Assembly (NCBI RefSeq): GCF_014839805.1
Contig: NC_051134.1
Span: forward strand, 9,889,170-9,953,169
DNA length: 64,000 nucleotides
Origin: Manduca sexta
Lineage: Eukaryota > Arthropoda > Insecta > Lepidoptera > Sphingidae
Reading direction: 5' to 3'
The position numbers and the translations under genes were made by a program. Under the pieces are notes generated by a model. It was not told the DNA's origin. It made no database searches and worked only from the letters and a program-made list of their open reading frames with translations. This document shows positions 47,556 through 58,376 of the stretch, piece after piece; the stretch's first letter is position 1, and each line of letters starts with the position of its first letter.

Positions 47556-47568
47556 GTTTCCAAGCAAC
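47556..47568 (+). promoter_or_regulatory. RFX X-box upstream of DNAI3
   Basis: GTTTCC-A-AGCAAC fits the X-box pattern GTNRCC-N(0-3)-RGYAAC at 11 of 12 fixed positions (T instead of R at position 4). It lies 64 bp before the DNAI3 ATG, the spacing typical of ciliary genes controlled by RFX factors in flies and worms. The role is inferred. Confidence 0.6.
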
Positions 47569-47631
47569 CATTCTACGTACGGCAAATAATCAGTAGGGAA
47601 GTAGGAAAGTGACACGAAAGGCAAAGGTAAT

Positions 47632-47735
47632 ATGAGTGACTCGGAGAACGAAGATAAAAAAAGAACCAGAAGTAGTCAGAAGCGATTCTTCAGATTCTAG
47701 TTATGATGAAGTGGAAACTCTTGCACAGGATGCGG
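47632..47735 (+). CDS. DNAI3: DNAI3 first coding exon, frame broken by an extra A
   Basis: ATG at 47632 has A at -3 and reads MSDSENEDKK, but the A7 run at 47656-47662 is one base too long: this frame ends at TAG 47698-47700. From the run onward the +1 frame reads EPEVVRSDSSDSSYDEVETL then AQDA, a plausible acidic N-terminus. That frame leaves the exon with one base (G at 47735) before donor GTATGA. That G joins AT at 48491 to give Asp, then KLTEEN, then the Met at 48511. With six A the whole protein would be continuous from 47632. As given, the first in-frame Met is 48511 and the ATG opens a 22-codon upstream frame. Confidence 0.65.
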
Positions 47736-48490
47736 GTATGAATATTTTCAAAATATGTAACACACACACATACACAAACACATCACACATTTATCCCCGA
47801 AGGGGTATGCAGAGACGCAACCAGGGTACCGACTTTTTTCCAAGTGTGTTCCGTCCTATGACACTTTGCACCGTGTATATTCCGCCCCTGATGTGATGTG
47901 GACGAGCCTATCGTCATGTCGAGCATTTATTCAATTTTTCGGGCTGATATTAAGCGGAATAACTAAATATCACTTTGTCTAACCACGGATTTTAACTTGG
48001 GACCTCAGGGTATCGTAGCGCACGCAATACAATAACGCCACCGAAGCACTCAGTCATCGATACCAAAATCGTTACTAATCATTTTATTATTATGCCATTA
48101 TAATTATTCCATACAACAACCTATAGAACAGTAAATTAGCTTACATTACGCCGGTTTTTAAGAATCAAATTACTATTGGGTTTCAAATTCATTAAAATTG
48201 TATGTTCCAACATTTTGTATGGTACACATATGTCCCTGAAAAATGGGACAGTCGAAGGTAGAACCGACGTAAATAATAAAAATTGACCCTATTTTTTTGT
48301 TACTTTACAACATTTACCATTTTACTCTTCGTTTTACCTCAAGTCCTAAATTACAATATTTTTAGATATAAAACCTTCTTTCGGATATTTTATGAATGAT
48401 AAGCGATATTTTTAACTGTCTCCTTGACATTCGTATTGTTATGCTAAATTGTGTAGCATATTTCAGTTATTAACAAAATATAATTTTCAG
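47736..48490 (+). other. DNAI3 intron 1, carrying a reversed SINE-A (47765-48052)
   Basis: Donor G|GTATGA, acceptor 'tataattttcag'. 47765-48052 is SINE-A in minus orientation: 'tccccgaaggggtatgcaga', 'ccgacttttttccaagtgtg', 'gagcctatcgtcatgtcgag', 'ttttaacttgggacctcag'. The rest is AT-rich. Confidence 0.7.
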
Positions 48491-51400
48491 ATAAACTTAC
48501 CGAAGAAAATATGGCGGCACAACAGCCACAACCTAGGAGAAAAAGGTTCATACCTAAATATGACGTAGAGGGAGTTCATAAAGTAGTACTGGGTGAGGAA
48601 ACTCAAATGCAAATCGAGATACTCATAGGCACACATGTTAACGCCCAGTACCCATGGAAACTAGTCAGCAAAGCTAAGATCATGGAAACTATAGATATTG
48701 GACATGAACTATCAGAATTCTTCCATTTAATGCCACAATTACAAGCATATGACGATGATATGGTGTTAATGGGTTACATTGTGGACGAATCCAAAGATGT
48801 CGATGAGTTCTACATCTGTTTAACTAAAGAATCCAGAGACCACTGCAAACAACAATCGGATAGATATATAAAGAGACAGGAGAAGAAGTTAGAAAAAGCA
48901 GTGCAGAAGAAACCCAGACCATGGAAGAGTTTTGGTAGTGAAAAAGAAATCAAAGAACTTACTCCAGTAAATTCTAGACCGTTAATGGAAATGGAAATAA
49001 AAGCTAAGTTTCCAACTGTTTACCAGCCAAAGAAATTCATTGTTAGGGACACAGATTCGGTTAGAGATGGACACATCGAACTTACACCGTATAGACAAAA
49101 GTTTAACGTTGTCTTCAGGCGTAGAATCGATACCGCTGCACAAGCTGCTCCACCAAAACGTGATAATTACGCTCAAACCGTGCTGAGATATCCTCAAAAT
49201 ATGTGGACTCAATCGATTGCTGATGCTCTTGGATCGGTTGATGATGCAGAAGATGGTGGTGGTGGGGGTGGTGATGCTGATCAGGCTGCAAAAGTAGAAA
49301 AAGAAGAAGAAGAGAGTTCCGAAGAGGAAGGGGAGGGAACTAAAGAGGCACCAGACGAGGTGGGTCTAGCTGCGTATAGAGCCGCATTACAACGCATGCG
49401 CCGTCCCTCATACATTAAAATGATTAACACTTTTATATCATCGATTTGCGACGAGGTAACGTCAATAATAGAATTAAATACTGTTATGGATATGTACTGC
49501 AATGATTATCCCAATTTAGTTGCGCAAAAAACAGTAGATATTTACGATTCTATGACATTCGAAGAATACGTTTGCTTCACAGATGTGCGCGCTAAAGATA
49601 AGTATGTATCTAGTGCTGTCTTTCATCCTATGTGGACAGGTATTGTTGCTATTTGCTATGCCGATGGATCACCATCTGTTATGAAAACTTTGACCACTCG
49701 CCCAGATCCAATTCAAAGAGCTGTCTACGGTCTCAATCCTGTTATGATTTGGAGCCACATCGATAGTCTATTGCCCAAATTATACTTAGAGTCACCTCGT
49801 GAGGTTAAAGTTCTTTCGTTTTGTCCTTTTGATGAGAACATTCTCGTAGGTGGTTGCGTGAATGGACAAATAGTAGTTTGGGATCTCACAAATAAGTTGG
49901 AAAACGTTGAGAAGATAGAAGTATTAAGTGAGACCAGGGAAAAATATCGTATCGCAATGAATGCGCACATGGGTTGGATGAAAACTGTTGAGGATAGTGC
50001 TGTGGTTCAATCCACAGCATTGAGTAACTTACTAACGTGTCATTATGGCCCTGTTACTGCTATTAAATGGCTCTCTCCTAATTTCACGATATCAACTACC
50101 GGCAAGACTACGTTGTTACCTAAAGACCAGAAATCCTTAATGTTCTTTACTGGTGCCGAAGACGGGAATATTTTGATATGGAATTTATCCGTTGAGAACG
50201 TTACTTTATTCGAGACTAAAAAAGTAAAAAAATCTAAAAGAGTAGCCAAACGGCCTTCTGGGTTGTTAGTTGACGTTTCTCCTTATAAAATTCTAGACCG
50301 AAACCTGCAGCCTATTTACAAAATTATTTTAGGTGTCGCCGGTCAGCCTGAAACGTTGACTTTACAAAGTTTCGGAATGAATCCTCCAACAGTCAAATAC
50401 ATATACACGCCAAGAAATACAGGCTCGGGTCGAAAGTATTTCACTAGTGAAGTAATTCCACAAACAGAATCTGATATTAACACCATACTGTATTGTGGAT
50501 CACAGCATGGTGAAATAAGAAGGATCACTTGGGAAGGACACGAATTCAATACAGGTGAGGTGGTGAATTCCGAATATTGTACAATGAAGTTTAGTTGTAG
50601 TATACATGATGGTATTGTGACGTGTACACAGAAAAATCCTTTTTTGAACCATCTAACGTTGACTGTAGGAGGAAAAATATTTGCCATATGGGCTGATAAA
50701 TTGATGAACCGTCCCCTTATTTGGAAGAAGCGTCCGTACCGGCTCACTGATGCTAGATGGTCACTTTATAAACCTAGTTTGCTGTTCATATCTACTTCCG
50801 AAGGCGATTTGGAGACATGGGATTTATTGTTGAGAAGCGACCTACCTATATCAATTCAAACACTTTCGGGAAATATGCTTACTGGAGTCAGTTTACATAC
50901 CTTGCCATTAGCCAAGAATATTATTGGTGTAAGTGATGTCAATGGATCATTCAGAATGTTTCTAGACCCACCAATATTTATGATAGAGAACGCAACATAT
51001 AAGACACGTATGGAAAATATGATTAATAGGGAATTAAAGGTTATGTTAACGTTCAAAGCATGGCAAGACGAATGGATGAAGAATAATGCTCAAATACTTC
51101 TAGAAATGAAACGAAAGGAAGGGGCTCTCTTAGCTGAGAAAGAGGAAGAAAAACGTAGGTTAAAGGAAGAAGAAGAAAAAAGATTAGAGGAAGAAGCTGA
51201 AGCAAGAAGACTAGCGAAAATGAAAGTTGTGGGTCCAGAAGAAAGGTGGAAAAAGATAGTACAGAAACTAATTGAAAGAACTATTGCAGTTAAAAAAAGA
51301 ATAAACAGAGCCGAACTTATAGAGCACGAAAAACCTTTGCGGGAATTAGAAGCTCAACGTCTGGAGAAAGAAAGAAGAATGTTGGAGATAATGAAGAACC

Positions 51401-51792
51401 AAAAAACAATTTTTAATGATACTGTGGCAATTCTTTTCCCAGAGGCCATTAAAAAGAAAGAAAAAGTCAAGAAGAGTCTCCTCTGTGATGACAAGGAAGG
51501 CCTTAAACGCGAGTATTTAGAAGACTATGACTATTTGAAGAATACATCTTTTAAAATTGTTAAAGAAAATCCGTACAGAGTTGCATTTTCTTGGGAAGGT
51601 ACGTTAGCTGAAGGTAAGGAAAGAAGAGAGGCGTTAAGTGCTCATGAGGATTTTATTAAAATGCACAAAGCAAGGATTGAGGAGGAGGGTAGAGAGGGGC
51701 CATCGCCTCTACCTACAAGAAAGTCTGCACGGCAGAGTGTCGTAGAGGAAATTGAAGAACATGTAGAAGAAGAAGAAGTTAATTTGGAGTAG
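48491..51792 (+). CDS. DNAI3: Dynein axonemal intermediate chain 3 (WDR63/IC140), main exon
   Basis: Encodes 1093 residues from Met 48511 to TAG 51790-51792, preceded by seven residues shared with exon 1. DNAI3 is an intermediate chain of the I1/f inner-arm dynein, bridging heavy chains to the doublet microtubule in cilia and sperm flagella. Counting from Met 48511: a conserved N-terminal part with KPRPWKSFGSEKEIKE (about 134-149); a Gly/acidic low-complexity insert (about 246-275); WD-repeat strands including GGCVNGQIVVWDL (about 448-460), GAEDGNILIWNL (about 548-559), LTVGGKIFAIW (about 716-726) and EGDLETWDLL (about 763-772); then a charged coiled coil (about 864-915) and a basic tail. HDG(I/T)V..NPFLN..LTVGG and the GSEKEIKE box match vertebrate WDR63, which is about 890 residues; the extra length is in the acidic insert and the C-terminus. 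One uninterrupted exon is unusual, as the vertebrate gene has many introns. Confidence 0.93.
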
Positions 51793-51925
51793 TCCACATT
51801 GTCAATATTGCGGATTAAATTTCACGAATAAGAGCACCAATAATGGAGTATAGAATCAAAGGCTGTAATTTGCATTTGGTTCGATCTTTGACGTTCATTT
51901 TTTTGGTGTATAACCTGTTGTTATT

Positions 51926-51931
51926 AATAAA
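51926..51931 (+). terminator. DNAI3 polyadenylation signal (AATAAA)
   Basis: AATAAA 134 bp after the stop codon, followed by 'gcacttgatgaaac'. The first such hexamer downstream of the gene. Confidence 0.6.
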
Positions 51932-53600
51932 GCACTTGATGAAACTTAGATAAATATATTCAAAGAGATAAAAAGGTATTGTACGTTAAAACAGTCAGAG
52001 ACAAGAGAGATATAGAGAGGGGACTTAAAAACTAGTGATGTACGCTGACCGGTGAGCTGTCTATGGGTCACTGATATTTGCGTTTACTCCAACAGTTTAT
52101 TCCAAACTGACATTTGGATGCTTTTTAATATTCAAAATATATTTCTTTAGCATGGACAATAAGGTAGCCACAAAAGATAACCATCTTTTTGTGTTGGTTA
52201 AACGACGTCAAAAATCATTCTAAATTTAAATTGCTGCCTTTGACTCAGTCATGCGAAACAGATAAACCAAAAATGATCATTTGTGGAAATGTTCTACTAA
52301 TCAGCAAATTATAGAGGGGAGAATATTTTCTTTTTTCCGGCTTGTCTTTACCTACTGTCATCTAATTTAGGGGAAACGTAACCAAAATAAACCAAAACGG
52401 TGTAAATGTCTATATAAACGTATTATTGTCGTGGCGTTTTATTATATTTCCCATTTTAGAGGTCCCGGTGCATTACTAATGTTCCGTGAAATTTAATAAT
52501 TTATTATTTTTATTAATTTCCTTTTAACGTATTGCCTTAGTATTTTCTTTTACGATAATATAGTATTTATGTATCGTAATAAGAATTTTAATAATGCATT
52601 AACTACATTGTGTTAGTAATATGTTTGATATTTGTTGTAATAATTACTTATTGCATCATAATAAAGTTATTTAACTAAAACTGACTAATTAATTTAGCAA
52701 ACAGGTACCAAATAACATAATATTTACTAAAATAGCACTAATTTTATCTAAATATTCCTCACATGTTAAAGTACATTGTACATGAAATTGACTAAAAATG
52801 CAAAAATAATTTTATCAAAATATTCCTTCCATACTGAAGTATATTGTACAAAAGATGAATTTATTTATAGCGAGAATTCTTTAGTTATGTATTTATTCCA
52901 AGAGTAAAATAAATCTGTTTTGACAATACGGAGAACAAATATAAAGGGACAAATCTTTTTTCCTTTCGGAATTTCATGTACGGTCAGTTCACACTCCCTG
53001 GAATATGTCGTGAAGATTGTCGTATACTAATAAGTAATTATAATTAATATAGCCTGATTAGGAAAATAAGACACTTCATCAAGTTATGGCAAAATTTCGT
53101 AGTATTGTAATGCTCTTTGTGGTAAAATATTTTGTTATATTGACAACGTAGTTAAAACGAAAAAGCCAAATTGGCGAACGAAAAGCAGGTTTTGTTTCCT
53201 GGTTAGTCTATAATAACTAATACGAAATTTTGTGGAAATTAATTATACACACGATTCGATAAGTAAACACCGACCGCAAAACGAATGAGTCTAAAATATA
53301 GCAAGCAAATAAACCATGTCTGGGATTAAGAAAGAATAAAGTTGATCTTGACTTAACGCGAAAGGTAAACTGGGACATTTACATGAGATCTTTCAAACGG
53401 GCGGACGTAAGAGCTTCAACTAGTATAGATGCTGTTAAACTTGGCCTAGTAGGCGGGTTTGAGGGTTGGGGAGGCTAAAGTTGCCTGATCTACAAATCAA
53501 TCGGTCGATGCGCCGTCACTCCGCGTGCACTTCTAAGCTGATCTAGAAGCGGTGTGTCAAGATTGATAGCATCTATACGAAAGATAGGAATTAAAAAAAT
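51932..53600. other. Gene-free AT-rich sequence
   Basis: 52,700-52,870 has an inexact duplication: 'cactaattttatctaaatat' and 'aataattttatcaaaatatt', each followed by 'gtacattgtac' or 'gtatattgtac'. No exon seen. Confidence 0.4.
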
Positions 53601-53603
53601 TCG

Positions 53604-53860
53604 ATGGTAATAGATATATATAAAAATGAATCCCTAATTCCCTTGGTCACGCCATCACGCGTGAACGGCTGGACCTATTTCACTATTTTGTGTTGTTGTT
53701 GTGTTTGTTATTGTCAGGAGAAGGATCTTATGAAAGAAAAAATTAAGAAAGTTGAGCGGAACGTTAGAAAATTTAAGAAAACTTAATTTCAGCGATTGAC
53801 AGAATGCGCGCTGCAAATTCATAGTTAAGACGGGACAACGTTTGTCGGGTCAGCTAGTGA
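53604..53860 (+). mobile_element. Helitron-like element
   Basis: 'tatataaaaatgaatcccta', 'cgccatcacgcgtgaacggc', 'tgacagaatgcgcgctgcaa', ending 'gtcgggtcagctagt'. Inverse of 21180-21425. The 60-codon open frame inside is the usual Helitron body and not a host gene. Confidence 0.55.
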
Positions 53861-54171
53861 CAAATACATTTATCTCAAAATGTTTGAAGAATCGATGTTG
53901 GTTTCATCACTAGTGGACGAGGCGACTGCTGTTGACCTGGATAGCGAGTCACACCACAATTACAAATTACGTGATATGTCATAGCACTAATGATGTCCAA
54001 CTTCAGTTTATCATTAAAATGTGGTATACTAAAATAAGATGGAGATCGTAGTTGCGGTTTCACAAAGTACTAGGTAACTTGGAAGTTCGTCATTACATAG
54101 CAATTAGGTGCACTTTTGCGTGTTTGAATCATAAGATATTTTCATAAATAATTCTTTTAAGATAAACATTC
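53861..54171. other. Gene-free; 34-codon acidic frame at 53880-53984
   Basis: From ATG 53880 the plus strand reads MFEESMLVSSLVDEATAVDL and stops at TAG after HHNYKLRDMS. It may be a remnant of a transposase N-terminus, but this is unproven. Confidence 0.25.
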
Positions 54172-54355
54172 TAAGTGCCTGTTTCACAAGTTCAAGTAAA
54201 TTTTATTTGTTATCGTATTAATTAACTAATGTAAATATTACTCAGTTTATTTTGGGAAATAGATGAGAGTGTGACTGTTGAACTTCGTCGGCTTATACAT
54301 TTATGAAACGAGTAGTATTTACTCAAGTTTTGAAACAGACTCTTATAGTTTAGTT
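54172..54355. mobile_element. MITE-4, copy 1
   Basis: Ends 'agtgcctgtttcacaagttc' and 'caagttttgaaacagactct' are inverted. Interior 'gagagtgtgactgttg' and 'cgtcggcttatac' is shared with 55188-55348 and, reversed, 62483-62662. Confidence 0.55.
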
Positions 54356-54957
54356 TAGTAAAATATTTTTCAATTTACGATTTAAATTTATTTGTTGAAA
54401 ATATTTGATCGTGGAATATGAACCGTCCTATTTCCGGGTACAAGGTTTGTTAATTATTGTTATTAGGAGGCTTTCATTCCGGATTCCGCGACGTATAATA
54501 CAATTAGCAGGCATGTATAAACATAATGAAAATTTAATTAATTAAAATTCGATGGGAACAGATGGGAAAATTATTGTTATACTAATTTTAAAGCATGTTA
54601 CAATAGACTATTTAATGTTCGATGATTTGGGAAGTTCATCCTTTGTGTTAGTGGCCGATTCAGGATGATATTTAAGTATTATTGGGTAGCAACTTTCATA
54701 TAATAGAATAGTTGATAATTAGCAATACAATACAATTACATATTCTAGTATACAGTGGGTATATGCCAACTCGATCTGGATAGTTGGAATATCTGATATG
54801 CAAATAACTTAGAATGACGGCTTGCTGCGTCATTTCGTTATATAGCTAATTATATTTAGTAATATAGTTTCTTATATAGGGGCACGCCACTGAACCCATT
54901 GCATCTAATAAGCGGTATAGGGTCCATACAAAGTGTCAACTGACGAGAGATGGTGGT
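54356..54957. other. Gene-free AT-rich sequence
   Basis: Nothing supported. Confidence 0.35.
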
Positions 54958-55178
54958 AGTATATTATATATGTCCGGATAGCGACCACCGTATTTGAGGT
55001 GTTAAAACCCGGCATAGTGGCTCACGTAAGTGTATCGCGTTCTTGGATCAGACTATGTATATCCGGTTCCAACAGGCCGGCATAATTCTGTTGACTGCCA
55101 AGGGGTAATCATCTCTCGTCAGTCAACATTTTATTGGACCCCAACCCTCTTACCATGAGGTGCACTGGGGCCACTTTG
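54958..55178 (+). repeat. Dispersed repeat family R, copy 6
   Basis: 'tgtccggatagcgaccaccg', 'aaacccggcatagtggctca', 'tccggttccaacaggccggc', 'aggggtaatcatctctcgtc', 'ccatgaggtgcactggggcc'. Confidence 0.7.
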
Positions 55179-55187
55179 CCGTTCCAG

Positions 55188-55348
55188 TGTTTAATTTAAT
55201 TTGACAGTTGTATTAAACAGCTAAAGTAGGTAGTACTAATTTTAATACTATTTACTTCGGAGTGTACATTAGAGTGTGATTTTTGTATTTGGTCGGCTTT
55301 ATGCGACGATTAGCATTTATTCAGCAGTTGTGAAACAGACCCTTAATC
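55188..55348. mobile_element. MITE-4, copy 2
   Basis: 'agtgtttaatttaatttgac', 'attagagtgtgatttttgta', 'ttggtcggctttatgcgacg', 'cagttgtgaaacagaccctt'. Confidence 0.5.
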
Positions 55349-55459
55349 TCTATTTCTTTATGTTAAAGTGCTTTTTTATTGTGTTTGTGGCTGAAAAAGA
55401 TCATAAACATCAGCTGACCTTCCTTATTAGCTAGTTTGTGTAATAAAAAAAATACTTAC

Positions 55460-55573
55460 CACATTCAGGTCCTCCATGTCTTCGCATGTGAATGATGGGG
55501 CTCGTGGTTTGCGCTTCATATGTATCATATGTTTGGTTCCAAGTTAAAACGATGACTTTCTTGAAAGAGGCAT
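55460..55573 (-). CDS. Candidate 5' exon of the minus-strand membrane-protein gene
   Basis: Acceptor TTGTTTGCAG precedes 55573 and consensus donor GTG|GTAAGT follows 55460, giving a 114-bp exon. Read from ATG 55528 it encodes 23 residues (MIHMKRKPRAPSFTCEDMED plus LNV), leaves in phase 0 and joins in frame to 37242. A stop lies just upstream, so the 5' part would be leader, including a nine-codon upstream frame that begins on the first exon base. A second frame is open across the entire exon (FKKVIVLTWNQTYDTYEAQT then TSPIIHMRRHGG) but leaves in phase 1 and would meet a stop in the 37242 exon, so it would need a different partner. The exon is fairly convincing; its frame and partner are not. 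Confidence 0.4.
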
Positions 55574-56335
55574 CTGCAAACAAGAATTTTTTTGTAAAAG
55601 AAGAATAAACAACTCTATCTTTAGATAAATTTGTAATTTTTTATTCATTCAATTCATTTATTTATACACTTGTGATACATATGTAATTATATTGTTGAAT
55701 AATAATATTATGCTTAGTGCTCTATCATCAGCATAATATTGGCATACAAGTGTAGTTTATATTTTTTTTATTTACAAATACAATAAACAGTATAGTCTGA
55801 AATTCTTCGTTATAAAAAGTTTAAAAAATATTTCTTCGTTTATAAAAACCTTAGCTTAGCCCTCTGAGATGTTGTTATCTAAACAAAATGTATTTTATCC
55901 CAGTAATTTGTTGCTGAAAAAACGACATTGACCCTTATTGAACTCTACATAAAACCTAACAGCAGCAGGAAGCAAAGGCAAGCAACTAGGTTTCGAACTA
56001 ATCAAAAATGCAGAGATGTCTGCAGTTGGAAAGTTGCCAACAATTTGACAATAAAGACTTTAAAACTCCATCCACGACGAAATTAATCATGGAGAAAGAC
56101 AGGCATGACTTGGAAACAAATTGTCCACTTCCCTCCGCAGTAAATCGGACGGCGAATATAAATTAAAGAATTAAAAAGACATTTACAGGTAGATGACTCA
56201 AGTTCAAAGAACTGCGCATATCATTTTGGAGTTATAATATGTCTTTGTTTGTGAAACTTTATTCCTGTAGGTCGGATGCAAAGCTTACTTATGGTATACC
56301 AGGATTTACATTTTGGGTGTTTCTTACGTATTTTC
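55574..56335. other. Gene-free sequence
   Basis: AT-rich; no promoter or exon identified for the minus-strand gene. Confidence 0.35.
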
Positions 56336-56337
56336 GG

Positions 56338-56928
56338 TGTTAGTTAGCCTCTGGTGGAATAAATGATTGTCTATTTTACCAAGAAAAATAGTTACCTTAT
56401 ATTGACATTCTGGGATATTGTTCATCAGTATGCCATTGTCTATTTTTCCGAGAAAAATAATAGTATATGTCGCCGCAGCACCTCGTTATTCGTTGAATTG
56501 GTGAATTTCCGGAGCGATAGTGGCGCCATCTATCATTACATCGAGGAAGTATTAGAAGAGGAGGGAGGTCGACCGCTGTCAATATAAGGACCGGCCGAAC
56601 GACGAGAGCTCAATCTTGTAGAAGTTTTTGTACGAGTCTTATTTGGACGCTCGAACCGAGCACATTGTGTATTCCGCTAGTGTTACTATGCAGTAAATTG
56701 TTAGTGAAGTAAAGAAGTGTTTCAATAATTGAATAACTGTCTGGAAAATAAATATAGACCGGTGATACTTTACCGGTCATGCAAAAAAAATAACCAAGTA
56801 AAGAGTTTTCACTACGACATATATAATTGATCCAGAATATTGTTGTGCCAGATGTTATCCAATTACGTTCTGCATTAACTTGTAATAAACATTGAAACAT
56901 CTTCAGTAACTTTTGTCTTTATATAACA
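56338..56928 (+). mobile_element. Possible solo LTR
   Basis: Begins TGTTAG and ends TATAACA, so TGTTA/TAACA termini. Inside are a TATA-like AATATAAGG at 56581, a GC-richer transcript-start-like segment ('ggacgctcgaaccgagcaca') and AATAAA at 56741 and 56884. No target duplication, internal gag/pol or second LTR is seen, so this is tentative. The two opposed open frames of 61-74 codons are by-products. Confidence 0.3.
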
Positions 56929-56966
56929 TTAAGGAAAATCACCCACACACGGCGGTATAATGCATA

Positions 56967-57208
56967 AGCGGTGAGAGCCTAATTAGATGTAGAACGATTT
57001 GCCGAGAATTATGGTTGTATTCTTTGTGTATTATCGCTTGCTTTAACGCTGAAGGAAAACATTGTAAAGAAACCTGTATACCTGAGAAGTTTTTTATAGG
57101 CATTCGGATTTGTGAAGTCCACCAATCCGCCCTAAGCCAGCGAGATGGACTGAGGCCTAATACTTTTCAGTAGTAGAGGCCCGTGCCCAACAGTGGGACG
57201 GTATATAA
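56967..57208 (+). repeat. SINE-B, tail-to-tail with the next copy
   Basis: 'ataagcggtgagagcctaat', 'gctttaacgctgaaggaaaa', 'cccaacagtgggacggtata'. Part of the head between A- and B-box is deleted. Confidence 0.75.
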
Positions 57209-57535
57209 TAATAATAATAATATCATCCCTGTATTATATACTTGCCCACTGCTGAGTACGGACCTCCTCTACTACTGAGAGGGTTTAGGGCTTAGTCCAC
57301 CACGCTGGCCTAGTGTGGATTGGTAGACTTCACACACCTCCGAAATTCCTATAGAGAACTCCTTAGATGTGCAGGTTTCCTCACGATGTTTTCCTTCACC
57401 GTTAAAGCGAACGATAAATTCACAAAGAATACACACATGACTTTAGAAAAGTCAGAGGTGTGTGCCCTTGGGATTTGAACCTGCGGATATTCGACTTGGC
57501 AGTCCGTTCCACACCCAACTAGGCTATCGCCACTG
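57207..57535 (-). repeat. SINE-B, near full-length, inverted partner
   Basis: Runs from the shared (AAT)n at 57207-57222 through 'cactgctgagtacggacctc', 'aggtttcctcacgatgtttt', 'gggatttgaacctgcggat' to 'caactaggctatcgccac'. Confidence 0.8.
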
Positions 57536-58376
57536 GTATGGACGGTATATACAGGGCTGCTATTATTATATTTATTATACGCCACACATCGCGTAGGCTA
57601 AATATTTCCCAAAATAACTTATGAAAAATCTCCCCACATGTGTACGACGAGGACACAAGACGGCACGAGCTATTTATAGACATTCCAAGTTACCTTCTGA
57701 TATACTTCAAGGATAACATAATTTATTTGGTAGATAATTTAATATGTGCGTCGTATTCTGGCGGCCTCGGGCTCCAATGTATTACGTTCAGGTTTAATAT
57801 AGTGGATGTGTAGTTTCATGGTTGCATAGAGCTGCGCTATATTTTGCTCCGTAAATACGTCATCGGAAGTCATTTAAATTTTTAATATATTTTTATTTAG
57901 TGATGCTGGCGTACTCATGCCATCATGAATTGCTATATTAATTAAAGGTTATATTAATTCAATCTCAACGTTGAGTAGGATCTCAAGTAGACATATAATG
58001 TTTTGAACTATTTAATAAACAAAACTTAAGCTGTAATGTAAGAGCTTGTTCTCAGTTTAGTCGGCGTCATTTGACAAAACTAAGCCGACAAAATCGGTCA
58101 TATTATGCTGTGATTTAACATATCATTTGATTTGTTGATATCTGTTCGTTAAATAGTCACGGCTTTAAGATGGTGACTTTAATTTGACAACGTCTTGGTT
58201 GTCGCACTTCAGAGCGAATGGAATGGCATCTATTGATATGGTTCTTAGAGACTATTCTAGCGGAAAATGATTTTCATGAGGGCGAAGTCGCGAGCAATAT
58301 AATTGAGTTACAAGTTACCAGTGGCGAAGGATGAATTTTTCCGAAAGGGAATCCAAGTCCTGATGAATGCATAAAA
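57536..58376. other. Gene-free; family V copy at 57945-58200
   Basis: 57945-58200 shares 'gttgagtaggatctcaa', 'agagcttgttctcag' and 'agatggtgactttaatttg' with 25500-25870. The rest is unassigned. Confidence 0.4.

Noticed and set aside
48982..51056. Minus-strand open frames opposite DNAI3
   Set aside because: Shadows of the conserved plus-strand coding sequence.
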